Below, piece after piece: positions 8,358 through 16,462 of a stretch of DNA of 64,000 nt (position 1 is its first letter; every line of letters starts with the position of its first letter). The position numbers and the translations under genes are program-made. Origin of the DNA: SIG299 sp051880375 (GTDB lineage: Bacteria > Bacillota > Clostridia > Lachnospirales > Lachnospiraceae); NCBI GenBank assembly GCA_051880375.1, contig JBJENV010000041.1, forward strand, positions 5,321 through 69,320. The letters run 5' to 3'. Below the pieces are notes generated by a model. That model did not search any database and was not told the origin of the DNA. It saw only the letters and a program-made list of their open reading frames with translations.

Positions 8358-9353
8358 ATGCAGCAGTGTACTTCTTTTCTGCCGGAGTCAATGACTTTGG
8401 CATTGACTCCGGCAGCGATAGCATTCGGAATCAGTGTGATACTGTGTCCGTTTTTTATTCCGTTATTCAAGCGGTTTCATATAGGACAGCAGGTGCGGAC
8501 GGACGGACCGAAGGAACATTTGAAAAAATCGGGGACGCCAACCATGGGCGGCATTGTGATTCTGCTTTCAGTACTGCTTACCTCGCTTTTTTATATTACG
8601 TGCTGTCCGGAGCTGGCACCGGTGCTGTTTGTGATGCTTGCCTTTGGAGGAATCGGCTTTCTGGATGATACCATTAAAATATTCAGAAAACGTTCTCTGG
8701 GGCTGACCTCTTTGCAAAAGCTCCTATTGGAAGTGGGAGTAACCGCGATATTTGCCTCTTATATGAGTGTAAACGGCTTTGCAACAAAGGTGCTTCTGCC
8801 GTTTACGGGTGGTCTGGAAGAGGGAATCTATTTAGAACTGGGTGGCTGGTTTGGACCGCTTTTGTTCTTTGGAATGTTAGGCTGCGTGAACGGTGCAAAC
8901 TTTACCGATGGGATTGACGGACTGGCTTCGGGCGTGACCTTTTTGATAGCGGTGTTTTTATCTGTTGTTTCGGTTGGAAGAGAACACGGAATTACTCCGA
9001 TTGTTTGTGCGGTTTCAGGTGCACTTTTAGGATTTTTGGTGTATAATATGTATCCGGCAAGGGTATTCATGGGAGACACAGGTTCGTTAGCCCTGGGAGG
9101 ATTTGTAGCGGCGTCCGCTTTTTTGTTGCAGATTCCGTTATTTCTTGTTATGATTGGTATAGTTTATCTGGCAGAGGTATTTTCTGTGATTTTGCAGGTT
9201 GCGGTGTTTAAGCTGTGTCACGGAAAACGGCTATTCAAGATGGCACCGGTCCATCATCATTTTGAACTCTGCGGCTGGCAGGAACCGAAGATTACTGCCG
9301 TATTTACAATATTAACTGCTGCGTGCTGCATCCTTGCTTTATTCGGACTATAA
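8358..9353 (+). CDS. mraY: Phospho-N-acetylmuramoyl-pentapeptide transferase
   Basis: Integral membrane enzyme making lipid I from UDP-MurNAc-pentapeptide and undecaprenyl phosphate. At 331 residues with about ten hydrophobic segments it fits the family. Motifs are GTPTMGGI (about residues 58-65), the DD pair in GFLDDTIK, the catalytic NFTDGIDGL and GDTGSLALGG segments, and the C-terminal histidine cluster APVHHHFEL. The GGTPTMGG-type region reads SGTPTMGG here. It starts 18 bases after the second PBP, and murD follows. The first roughly 15 residues before the first membrane segment are longer than in many homologues, but the only upstream Shine-Dalgarno (GCAGGAG) supports ATG 8358. Confidence 0.96.
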   Translation: MQQCTSFLPESMTLALTPAAIAFGISVILCPFFIPLFKRFHIGQQVRTDGPKEHLKKSGTPTMGGIVILLSVLLTSLFYITCCPELAPVLFVMLAFGGIGFLDDTIKIFRKRSLGLTSLQKLLLEVGVTAIFASYMSVNGFATKVLLPFTGGLEEGIYLELGGWFGPLLFFGMLGCVNGANFTDGIDGLASGVTFLIAVFLSVVSVGREHGITPIVCAVSGALLGFLVYNMYPARVFMGDTGSLALGGFVAASAFLLQIPLFLVMIGIVYLAEVFSVILQVAVFKLCHGKRLFKMAPVHHHFELCGWQEPKITAVFTILTAACCILALFGL

Positions 9354-9415
9354 AGCTTTTCGGGAAGAAGAAAAAAGAATGCACGGGTGGAAACTTTAAG
9401 TGGAGGAACACAGAT

Positions 9416-10768
9416 ATGTTACAGGGAAAGAAAGTTACGGTGATTGGGAGCGGAATCAGCGGAATTGCAGCGGCAGGGCTGCTAAAGAGGCATTCTGCAA
9501 TCGTAACGCTTTATGACGGAAATGCACAGGCAGACGTGCAGGAGATAGAAAAGAAAATCGGGGGCGGCTGTAAAGTCGTCTGCGGGGAATGGACAAAAGA
9601 ACTGGCGGCGGAAACCGAGCTTTTGGTAGTCAGCCCGGGAGTTCCGACGGATCTTAAGTTCCTTTTGGAAATTAAACAGAACGGTGTGCCGATGTGGGGC
9701 GAAGTAGAGCTTGCCTATCATGTGGCAAAGGGAAAGTTTATCGGGATTACCGGCACTAACGGAAAGACAACGACGACGGCACTTACCGGAGAAATCATGA
9801 AGCAGTACTTTCAAGAAGTGTTTGTTGTCGGGAACATCGGAGTTCCGTATACGGAGCGTGCAGAGGAAACGACGGAACATTCGGTAACGGTAGCAGAGCT
9901 TTCGAGCTTCCAGCTGGAAACCGTACAGGAGGATTTCCGACCGGATGTCAGTATGATTTTAAATATTACTCCGGATCATTTAAACCGGCATCATACGATG
10001 GAAAACTATATTCAGGCGAAGCTTGAGGTGGCAAAGCACCAGACGGCAGAGCAGACCTGCATTTTAAACTACGAAGATTCGGAGCTTCGCAGACGTGCAA
10101 AAGAACTGCCGTCTAAAATTCTCTGGTTTTCCAGTGCACACAGGTTAAGCGAAGGACTGTATCTGGAGGATAACCGTATTTACTATGCAGACGGAACAGC
10201 AAGGACGGAAATCTGCAAAACGGAAGAATTACATATCATCGGAACGCATAATTATGAAAATGCAATGGCAGCTATTGCTGCGGCAGTCTGTATGGGAGTG
10301 CCGCTTGAGTACATTCGTAAGGGACTTTTGAGCTTCCATGCGGTGGAACACCGGATTGAATATGTAGCAACAAAAAATGGTGTAGATTATTACAACGATT
10401 CCAAGGGAACAAATCCGGATGCGGCAATCAAGGGAATTCAGGCAATGAAGAAACCGACACTCTTAATCGGCGGCGGTTATGATAAGGGTTCGGAATATGA
10501 AGAATGGATTCAGGCATTTGACGGTAAGGTAAAGCATCTTGTTTTAATCGGACAGACGAAAGAGAAAATTGCAGAAGCTGCAAATCGCCTTGGCGTTCCT
10601 TCGGTCGTATTAAAGGATACGTTTGAAGAGGCACTCCGGTTCTGTAGTGATCATGCGGAGCCGGGAGATGCGGTGCTGCTTTCTCCGGCGTGCGCAAGCT
10701 GGGGAATGTTTAAAAACTATGAGGAGCGCGGCAGAATATTTAAGGAGTATGTACATAAGCTTCCTTAA
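9416..10768 (+). CDS. murD: UDP-N-acetylmuramoyl-L-alanine--D-glutamate ligase
   Basis: Cytosolic Mur ligase adding D-Glu to UDP-MurNAc-L-Ala. The frame is open from 9323, inside mraY, but ATG 9416 is preceded by TGGAGG at correct spacing and begins directly with the first domain (MLQGKKVTVIGSGISG), giving 450 residues, the family length. Other motifs are the ATP loop GITGTNGKTTTT (about 112-123), NITPDHLNRH, the H-N-x-x-N type HNYENAMAA, and DYYNDSKGTNPDA with the Mur-ligase lysine/aspartate region. The C-terminus has LLSPACASWGMFKNYEERG. The neighbours are mraY and ftsW. murE and murF, commonly nearby, are not in this cluster. Confidence 0.96.
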   Translation: MLQGKKVTVIGSGISGIAAAGLLKRHSAIVTLYDGNAQADVQEIEKKIGGGCKVVCGEWTKELAAETELLVVSPGVPTDLKFLLEIKQNGVPMWGEVELAYHVAKGKFIGITGTNGKTTTTALTGEIMKQYFQEVFVVGNIGVPYTERAEETTEHSVTVAELSSFQLETVQEDFRPDVSMILNITPDHLNRHHTMENYIQAKLEVAKHQTAEQTCILNYEDSELRRRAKELPSKILWFSSAHRLSEGLYLEDNRIYYADGTARTEICKTEELHIIGTHNYENAMAAIAAAVCMGVPLEYIRKGLLSFHAVEHRIEYVATKNGVDYYNDSKGTNPDAAIKGIQAMKKPTLLIGGGYDKGSEYEEWIQAFDGKVKHLVLIGQTKEKIAEAANRLGVPSVVLKDTFEEALRFCSDHAEPGDAVLLSPACASWGMFKNYEERGRIFKEYVHKLP

Positions 10769-10844
10769 AAGTGTGAGCGGGGAAAACGCTTCGCATGACG
10801 CAGCAAAAGTAGAGTGGACCAGAATATCAGAAACGAGGAGCAGC

Positions 10845-11987
10845 ATGGCAGAGCAGATACAGGGAAAAGAAATAAAAAAATACAAAGCATACGATTATAG
10901 TTTGTTGTTCTTGACAATTTTTCTTGTATGCTTTGGACTGGTTATGATTTATAGTACCAGTTCCTATAATGCCACCAAATATTATAACGACCCGACGCAT
11001 TTTCTACGTAAGCAGGGAATTTTTGCGCTGGTGGGTATTCCGCTTATGATTCTCATATCCAAGATAGATTATCACATATATATTAAGCCTCTTCCCATTA
11101 TCAGGGTAAGGCCGATTTATCTGTTGTATTTGCTTTGTGTGGCATTGCAGATATTGGTAATTGCAGTCGGCGACGAAATCAAGGGCGCAAAGCGTTGGCT
11201 CGAAATTCCGGGAATCGGAAGCTTTCAGCCATCGGAAATTACAAAAATCTGTGTAATTCTTCTGACGGCCTATATTGCTTATATCGCCCCAAAACGGCTG
11301 GATAAGTTCCTGGGATTTTTCAGAGCAATGGTTTATGTAGGACCGTTACTGGGACTGGTTGTGATAGAAAACTTAAGTACTGCGATTATCTTAACCGGTA
11401 TTTTTGTTGTTATCTGCTTTGTTACAAGCAGAAAGAAAGGCTACTTTATTGTATGTGGATTTTTGTTTATCGGAGCGGTCGCAGCATTTATTGTGTTTGG
11501 CGAAGGCTTCCGCGGTGAAAGAATAGATGCCTGGCTGAATGTGGAAACGCACGAAAAAGGGTATCAGACACTTCAGGGGTTATATGCCATTGCCTCCGGT
11601 GGACTCTGGGGGAAAGGGCTTGGCCAGAGCATGCAGAAGCTTGGATTTATTCCTGAATCGCATAACGATATGATTTTTTCGGTGATTTGCGAAGAGCTTG
11701 GACTGTTTGGGGCAATTGCAGTGATTTTACTGTTTGTATTGCTTCTCTGGAGACTGTTTGTGGTTGCGGTCAATGCACCGGATTTATATGGAAGCCTGAT
11801 TGCGGTAGGTGTTATGACGCATATTGCTCTGCAGGTGCTGATAAACATTGCGGTTGTCACGAACTCCATGCCGGCAACGGGAATTCCGCTTCCGTTTATC
11901 AGTTATGGAGGCAGCTCGCTTATGGTACTTCTGATGGAAATGGGAATTGCTCTCGGAGTTTCCGGACAGATAGAACATAAGGCATAA
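10845..11987 (+). CDS. ftsW: SEDS-family peptidoglycan glycosyltransferase FtsW/SpoVE
   Basis: Polytopic membrane protein that polymerises lipid II with a cognate class B PBP. The open frame reaches back to 10623 but overlaps murD. ATG 10845, preceded by GAGGAG, gives 380 residues with about ten membrane segments. Family marks are the IYSTSSYNA segment after the first helix, the conserved KGAKRWLEIPGIGSFQPSEITK block (residues about 108-129), the GLWGKGLGQSMQKLGFIPESHNDMIF loop and the C-terminal TGIPLPFISYGGSS. Its place beside two class B PBPs fits a divisome or spore cortex synthase pair. FtsW, RodA and SpoVE cannot be separated by sequence alone; the location favours FtsW/SpoVE. Confidence 0.93.
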   Translation: MAEQIQGKEIKKYKAYDYSLLFLTIFLVCFGLVMIYSTSSYNATKYYNDPTHFLRKQGIFALVGIPLMILISKIDYHIYIKPLPIIRVRPIYLLYLLCVALQILVIAVGDEIKGAKRWLEIPGIGSFQPSEITKICVILLTAYIAYIAPKRLDKFLGFFRAMVYVGPLLGLVVIENLSTAIILTGIFVVICFVTSRKKGYFIVCGFLFIGAVAAFIVFGEGFRGERIDAWLNVETHEKGYQTLQGLYAIASGGLWGKGLGQSMQKLGFIPESHNDMIFSVICEELGLFGAIAVILLFVLLLWRLFVVAVNAPDLYGSLIAVGVMTHIALQVLINIAVVTNSMPATGIPLPFISYGGSSLMVLLMEMGIALGVSGQIEHKA

Positions 11988-12008
11988 TTGATAAAAACGG
12001 AATGAGAA

Positions 12009-12758
12009 ATGAGGAAGGATATGACGGAAAAGAAAGAGGCGGATAAAAGAGAAGGAGTGCCTTCCGGATTGATGATAGCGCTGTTAGCGGTATTGTTTCT
12101 TGCGGCGGTGTTAGTTTGGGGGTATAATCTGTCCCGCCTGAAAACAATCGAATACGAGGGCCTGACCAGATATACGGAACAGGAATTTACCAAATTACTT
12201 TCTTCATCAGCGGTTACCCAAAACACCTATGGCTTCTTCTTAAAGCACAGCTTATTTCCAAGGACAGATATTCCGTTTATAGAGGAGTATGATGTAACCG
12301 TTGTAAACAGTAAGGCGGTGCGGGTGCAGGTATATGAAAAGCTTGTGACCGGCTGTGTGGAAATCATGGGAAAGTACATGTACTTTGATAAGGACGGCAT
12401 TGTGGTGGAAAGCTCAGCAGAACGGCTGAATGGGGTCCCGCTTATTGTAGGACTGAAATTTGATGAGATTGTTCTGTATGAAAAACTGCATGTACAGAAG
12501 CAGAGTCTGTTTACGAAAATTCTGGATATCACAAAGCTGCTGCTGCAATACGATATTCCGGCAGAAACAATCATATTTGACTCCAATTATGAGGTTACGT
12601 TAGTATGCGGCGATATTAAGGTGCTTCTTGGAAAAAAGGATATGTATGATTTGCAGCTTTCGGCATTGCAGGGAATTTTAGCAGCGGCGAAAGGGCGGTC
12701 GGGAACGCTGGATATGAGAAGCTACAGTAAAGAAAATCAGGATGTGATACTGAAATAG
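12009..12758 (+). CDS. divIB: Divisome protein FtsQ/DivIB
   Basis: Bitopic membrane protein with a Lys/Glu-rich cytoplasmic N-terminus of about 20 residues, one membrane segment (LMIALLAVLFLAAVLVWGY, about 22-40) and an extracellular portion. The latter begins with the POTRA-like strand LKTIEYEGLTRYTEQEF and continues with a beta domain (VRVQVYEKLVTGCVEIMGKYMYFDKDG). This is the FtsQ/DivIB plan, and the gene sits in the expected slot before ftsZ. The start is uncertain: ATG 12009 has only a weak Shine-Dalgarno, while ATG 12021 has AGGAAGG placed too close. murG and murB, which often precede divIB, are missing. Confidence 0.87.
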   Translation: MRKDMTEKKEADKREGVPSGLMIALLAVLFLAAVLVWGYNLSRLKTIEYEGLTRYTEQEFTKLLSSSAVTQNTYGFFLKHSLFPRTDIPFIEEYDVTVVNSKAVRVQVYEKLVTGCVEIMGKYMYFDKDGIVVESSAERLNGVPLIVGLKFDEIVLYEKLHVQKQSLFTKILDITKLLLQYDIPAETIIFDSNYEVTLVCGDIKVLLGKKDMYDLQLSALQGILAAAKGRSGTLDMRSYSKENQDVILK

Positions 12759-12799
12759 GGCAGAAAAAAAGAAAAAAATAAAAAAAATGAAAATTGTGC

Positions 12800-12828
12800 T
12801 TGATTAATATAGGATTTAACTATATTAT
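12800..12828 (+). promoter_or_regulatory. Sigma-A promoter upstream of ftsZ
   Basis: TTGATT (12800-12805), 17 bp, TATTAT (12823-12828) lie in the 174-base AT-rich gap between divIB and ftsZ. This implies that ftsZ has its own transcription start. A TTGACA at 12859-12864 lacks a convincing -10 at 16-18 bp. I see no terminator after divIB, so read-through from the dcw operon is also possible. Confidence 0.65.
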
Positions 12829-12932
12829 ATAGTATAGGGTTAATGGGTTATTTATTTTTTGACACTAGATATTGTGCAATGTCGTATGGCAGAGCGTAAG
12901 GATAGAAGTAAAATTAAAAGGAGGAGAATCCC

Positions 12933-14216
12933 TTGCTTGAAATTAAGAGTAATGAGTCGGAAGCTACAGCAAAAATATTGGTAATTGGTGTCGGTGGTGC
13001 TGGTAATAATGCAGTGAACCGCATGATAGAGGAAAACATCAAGGGCATTGAGTTTGTTTGCGCCAATACGGATAAGCAGCAGTTGAAAAACTGCAAGGCA
13101 CCGCATTGTATTCAAATCGGTGAAAAGCTGACAAGAGGACTTGGTGCCGGAGCAGAACCTGAAAAGGGAGAAAAGGCTGCGGAGGAAAGCAGAGAAGAAC
13201 TGGCTGAGGTAATCCGCGGTGCGGATATGGTATTTGTCACCTGTGGTATGGGCGGCGGTACCGGTACAGGTGCAGCTCCTGTCATAGCACAGATTGCAAA
13301 GGAAATGGGTATCCTCACGGTAGGTATCGTAACAAAGCCGTTCCGCTTTGAAGGCAAAGTTCGTATGGACAATGCCATCGGCGGTATTGAACGCTTACGT
13401 CATAATGTAGATACGTTAATTATTATCCCGAATGATAAGCTTCTTCAGATTGTGGACAAGCGTACCACAATGCCGGAGGCATTAAAGAAGGCAGATGAAG
13501 TATTGAAGCAGGGCGTTCAGGGTATTACGGACTTAATCAATGTTCCGGGACTTATCAACCTTGACTTTGCGGATGTTCAGACAGTCATGAAGGACAAGGG
13601 AATTGCACATATCGGAATCGGTGTCGGAACAGGAGAGGACAAGTGTATTTCCGCTGTCCAGCAGGCAATTTCGAGCCCGCTTCTGGAAACTACCATTCAG
13701 GGGGCTTCCAATGTCATCATTAACATATCGGGTGATATTAACTTAATTGAAGCAGACCAGGCAGCAAATTATGTACATGATCTCGCTGGAAGCGATGCCA
13801 ATATTATTTTCGGTGCGGTTTTTGATGAAAATGCACCAGATCAGGCGACGATTACTGTAATTGCAACCGGCATTGATGCAGTATCCATTCCGCAGCCGTC
13901 TACTATGCGGTCGTCGGCTACACCGGACTTTTTAAAGCGCCCGTTATACGGCAACCAGCCGGTGGGCGGCATGGAAGCCAAGTTTGATTACAGTTTAGGC
14001 TCCGCACCTCAGAACAATACCTATACCACTCGCACAGGAACACAGACGGCAACAGGAAGTCCTTTCCGTCCGCTTAACGGAGGACAGGCTCAGACATCAA
14101 GACCACAGCCGACACCGACGAGCTACAGTGCACCGAGCAATGCAGCACCGGCTTCTTCTGATGGTACGGGTATCAAGATTCCTGAGTTTTTACAGAGAGG
14201 CAGAACAAATAAATAA
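12933..14216 (+). CDS. ftsZ: Cell division GTPase FtsZ
   Basis: Tubulin homologue that forms the Z ring at mid-cell, 427 residues. The start is a TTG at 12933, well placed behind AAAAGGAGGAG, and gives the normal N-terminus. Motifs are GVGGAGNNAVNRM (about 21-33), the tubulin signature GMGGGTGTGAAP (about 107-118), the synergy-loop region NLDFADV, then a variable Gln/Thr/Ser/Pro-rich linker (about 345-410). The C-terminal peptide IKIPEFLQR is the docking site for FtsA/SepF-type partners. ftsA is not adjacent, so SepF-like tethering encoded elsewhere is likely. A strong terminator follows, so it ends the dcw cluster. Confidence 0.98.
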   Translation: MLEIKSNESEATAKILVIGVGGAGNNAVNRMIEENIKGIEFVCANTDKQQLKNCKAPHCIQIGEKLTRGLGAGAEPEKGEKAAEESREELAEVIRGADMVFVTCGMGGGTGTGAAPVIAQIAKEMGILTVGIVTKPFRFEGKVRMDNAIGGIERLRHNVDTLIIIPNDKLLQIVDKRTTMPEALKKADEVLKQGVQGITDLINVPGLINLDFADVQTVMKDKGIAHIGIGVGTGEDKCISAVQQAISSPLLETTIQGASNVIINISGDINLIEADQAANYVHDLAGSDANIIFGAVFDENAPDQATITVIATGIDAVSIPQPSTMRSSATPDFLKRPLYGNQPVGGMEAKFDYSLGSAPQNNTYTTRTGTQTATGSPFRPLNGGQAQTSRPQPTPTSYSAPSNAAPASSDGTGIKIPEFLQRGRTNK

Positions 14217-14239
14217 AACGAATAAATAGAACAAGTATC

Positions 14240-14278
14240 AAAAAACCTCAGAAATCTCACGACTTCTGAGGTTTTTTT
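14240..14278 (+). terminator. Rho-independent terminator after ftsZ
   Basis: A 14-bp stem AAAAAACCTCAGAA (14240-14253) pairs with TTCTGAGGTTTTTT (14264-14277) around a 10-base loop, ending in a T-run. The A and T flanks make it potentially bidirectional. Its end abuts the first Spo0A box of the spoIIG promoter. Confidence 0.92.
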
Positions 14279-14343
14279 GTCGAATGATTTTGAGAATTTT
14301 TTCGTCGGCTTCGACAGATTTCGCATGGGAAGTCCGCTATAAT
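14278..14343 (+). promoter_or_regulatory. Spo0A-activated spoIIG promoter with 0A boxes
   Basis: A perfect 0A box TGTCGAA lies at 14278-14284 and a perfect inverted box TTCGACA at 14310-14316, with a degenerate TTCGTCG 9 bp before the latter (14301-14307). The -10 is a consensus TATAAT (14338-14343). The only -35-like element, TCGACA (14311-14316), lies inside the box and is separated by 21 bp instead of 17. In B. subtilis the spoIIG promoter has the same odd design, an over-long spacer with 0A boxes covering the -35, and needs Spo0A-P for sigma-A RNA polymerase to fire. The sites are seen directly; Spo0A control is inferred by analogy and gene context. Confidence 0.85.
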
Positions 14344-14385
14344 CAAATGTAAAAGAATTCCATTTTGCACAGCGGGAGGTGAAGC

Positions 14386-15219
14386 TTGTACTGTATTATT
14401 TATATGGATGTATTTTTCTTTATGAATTTCTGGATGGACTTATTTTTACTGTTTCTGCTCAGGTACATAATCAGACAATATAGAACAGGTTGGTGTCTGC
14501 TTGCGGCGTTTGTCGGAGCAATTTCTGCTTCCGGCTGTCTTTTGCTTTATCTGAAAGGAGCACCGGGCGTACTTACCGGAATTTTGGGGGCATTGGGTGC
14601 TGTGGCAGTGAACCGAATTGCATTCGGAAAGCAGAAAATATTCTGGCACTGTCTGTTATTTTTTCTTTTCGGCAGCATACTTTGCGCGATGCTATTGTCG
14701 ATGGTATCGATATTTCAGCTTTCCGGTGTTTCGCAGACTACCGGAAAAGACATAATGGCAGTTCTGGTTGTCTGTGTGACAGCCGCAGCAGGCTGCCTGC
14801 TTTTGGAGCGACAGAGCCGGATTCAGTGGAAAGAGGAACATATGAAAGCGAAAACCGTACTGGAATTTGGAGACCGAAAACTTCTTGCTACGGCTCTAAT
14901 GGATACCGGAAATCGCCTGTATGACCCGTTTTATCACCGGCCTGTGATTTTAGTGGATGAGTCGATTCTGCGTGATTTTCTTGTGTACTGTAAGGAAAGC
15001 AAACCGGAGAAACTGCAGTATATTCCGTTTCACAGTGTAGGGAAAGAAAACGGAATGCTGGAAGGGATGATGTTTGACCGTGTCAGCATTCAGTGGCAGC
15101 AAAAAACATGGCAGTTTTCCGGAGTGATTGCGGCTTCTGGACAGGAAAAGCTGTATCAGGGTAAGGAATATCAGATCATTTTTCATTGCGGTCTTTTAGA
15201 GGAAGCTGCGGCATCATGA
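14386..15219 (+). CDS. spoIIGA: Sporulation sigma-E processing peptidase SpoIIGA
   Basis: Membrane-embedded aspartic protease that removes the pro-sequence of sigma-E in the mother cell after a forespore signal from SpoIIR. The 277 residues comprise five N-terminal hydrophobic segments (first about 150 residues) and a C-terminal soluble domain containing the catalytic aspartate in LMDTGNRLYDP (Asp near 173), the retropepsin-like motif of the family. The start is TTG 14386 behind GGGAGGTG. sigE begins 20 bases after the stop, the universal spoIIGA-sigE pair. Expression is presumably at sporulation onset from the Spo0A-type promoter upstream. Confidence 0.95.
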   Translation: MYCIIYMDVFFFMNFWMDLFLLFLLRYIIRQYRTGWCLLAAFVGAISASGCLLLYLKGAPGVLTGILGALGAVAVNRIAFGKQKIFWHCLLFFLFGSILCAMLLSMVSIFQLSGVSQTTGKDIMAVLVVCVTAAAGCLLLERQSRIQWKEEHMKAKTVLEFGDRKLLATALMDTGNRLYDPFYHRPVILVDESILRDFLVYCKESKPEKLQYIPFHSVGKENGMLEGMMFDRVSIQWQQKTWQFSGVIAASGQEKLYQGKEYQIIFHCGLLEEAAAS

Positions 15220-15238
15220 GAAGAAGGGTGGGAGCGTT

Positions 15239-15979
15239 GTGCTGATTAAAATATCAATACCAAACAGAGTGATGTTTCGGATGGTACCGAAACTTTGGGA
15301 ACTTCTTTGGGGAAAGAAGGGGGAAATTCATTACATCGGAGGTGCAGAAGTACTTCCTGCACCGTTAGCTGCTGAAAAAGAGCAGGAAGCGGTCAATGCA
15401 CTGAGCGGAGAACGACGCTATGAGGCGAGAACTCTGTTAGTGGAGCATAATCTGCGACTTGTCGTCTACATAGCCAAAAAATTCGACAACACCGGAGTAG
15501 GCGTAGAGGATTTGATATCCATCGGAACCATTGGGCTGATTAAGGCAATTAACACATTTAATCCGGACAAAAATATTAAGCTTGCGACCTATGCTTCGCG
15601 CTGTATCGAAAATGAAATTCTGATGTATCTGCGCCGTAACAATAAGACAAAGCTGGAGGTTTCGATTGACGAGCCGCTAAATGTAGACTGGGACGGCAAT
15701 GAACTGTTGCTTTCCGATATTCTTGGAACCGAAGAGGACTGTGTGTACCGCAGCATGGAAGAGGAAGCAGATAAGCGTATGCTGAAACAGGCGCTCGCCA
15801 ACTTAGATGAACGTGAAAAAACGATTGTTAATCTTCGTTTTGGGCTGGAAAACCGTGACGGAAAAGAAAAAACACAGAAGGAGGTTGCCGATTTGCTCGG
15901 AATCTCGCAGTCGTACATATCGAGACTGGAGAAGAAGATAATGAAGCGGCTCAAGCGGGAAATGCTGAAGTTTGAGTGA
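15239..15979 (+). CDS. sigE: Mother-cell sporulation sigma factor, pro-sigma-E
   Basis: RNA polymerase sigma-70 family factor driving early mother-cell genes. The 246 residues start at GTG 15239. An N-terminal pro-sequence (about 27-30 residues, amphipathic, Trp/Lys-rich) precedes HYIGGAEVLPAPL, the conserved processing region. Region 2 (NLRLVVYIAKKFDNTGVGVEDLIS and ATYASRCIENEILMYLR) and region 4 (LGISQSYISRLEKKIMKRLK helix-turn-helix) follow in order. It lies 20 bases behind its protease gene. A weak hairpin and the large dyad at 16072-16411 separate it from sigG. Confidence 0.97.
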   Translation: MLIKISIPNRVMFRMVPKLWELLWGKKGEIHYIGGAEVLPAPLAAEKEQEAVNALSGERRYEARTLLVEHNLRLVVYIAKKFDNTGVGVEDLISIGTIGLIKAINTFNPDKNIKLATYASRCIENEILMYLRRNNKTKLEVSIDEPLNVDWDGNELLLSDILGTEEDCVYRSMEEEADKRMLKQALANLDEREKTIVNLRFGLENRDGKEKTQKEVADLLGISQSYISRLEKKIMKRLKREMLKFE

Positions 15980-16025
15980 AAAGGAGACACTTTCTAGAAG
16001 AACAATGGATGTATATTAGGAAGAG

Positions 16026-16064
16026 GGGCTTTCGGCGGCACTTACACACCGGCAAAAGCCCTTT
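16026..16064 (+). terminator. Possible terminator after sigE
   Basis: GGGCTTT (16026-16032) can pair with AAAGCCC (16055-16061), with an inner CGG/CCG pairing, followed by a short T-run (CTTTATT). The stem is bulged and the T-tract is poor, so termination would be partial at best. Confidence 0.4.
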
Positions 16065-16071
16065 ATTGTGT

Positions 16072-16411
16072 GGAAGCAATTTATACGGTGAAAAAACTAT
16101 CATATTTATTCGGGGGCTTGAAAAAGGCGGTTGTTTCAATAAATATGAATTTTTAAGAAGTGTATAAGGGGCTTGCACATCAAAATAGCGCAAATGCAGC
16201 ATCAAAAGGACACCGGCGCAGGTTTGTGTGACGGGGGCGGACACGAGTGTCCGTTATCCGGCATACAAACCTGTGCCGATGTCCTTTTGTCGGGTGTGTG
16301 GCGCTATTTTGATGCGCAAGCCCTTCGATACTTAATTTAATATTTGATAAGAAACAACCGCCTCATTCAACCGCTGAATACTTATAGATTTTCACCGTAT
16401 AAATTCCTTCC
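16072..16411. repeat. About 340-bp imperfect inverted repeat between sigE and sigG
   Basis: The whole 483-base gap is non-coding and mostly one giant dyad. Paired blocks from outside in: 16072-16094 with 16389-16411 (22 of 23), 16126-16137 with 16351-16362 (12 of 12), 16169-16191 with 16301-16323 (22 of 23), 16203-16230 with 16262-16289 (25 of 28), and the apex CGGACA/TGTCCG (16238-16253). Intervening parts align loosely. Mismatches give G-U wobbles on both strands, so there is no clear sense strand. It could be a MITE-like insertion or a structured RNA. No transposase and no other copy is visible here, and I found no clean target duplication. Confidence 0.8.
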
Positions 16412-16462
16412 AAACTGCGCATTCTTATGTAAGACAGAACTGGAAAGGCAGGAGAAATTTTT

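Noticed and set aside
12859..12890. TTGACA before ftsZ as a second promoter
   Set aside because: No acceptable -10 at 16-18 bp; the nearest TATGGC would need a 20-bp spacer.
15976..16167. 63-codon open frame after sigE
   Set aside because: It overlaps the sigE stop, runs into the large inverted repeat, has a composition that follows the dyad, and shows no recognisable domain.
16072..16411. Phase-variable invertible promoter as explanation for the dyad
   Set aside because: The arms nearly meet at the apex, leaving no invertible segment, and no site-specific recombinase gene is nearby.
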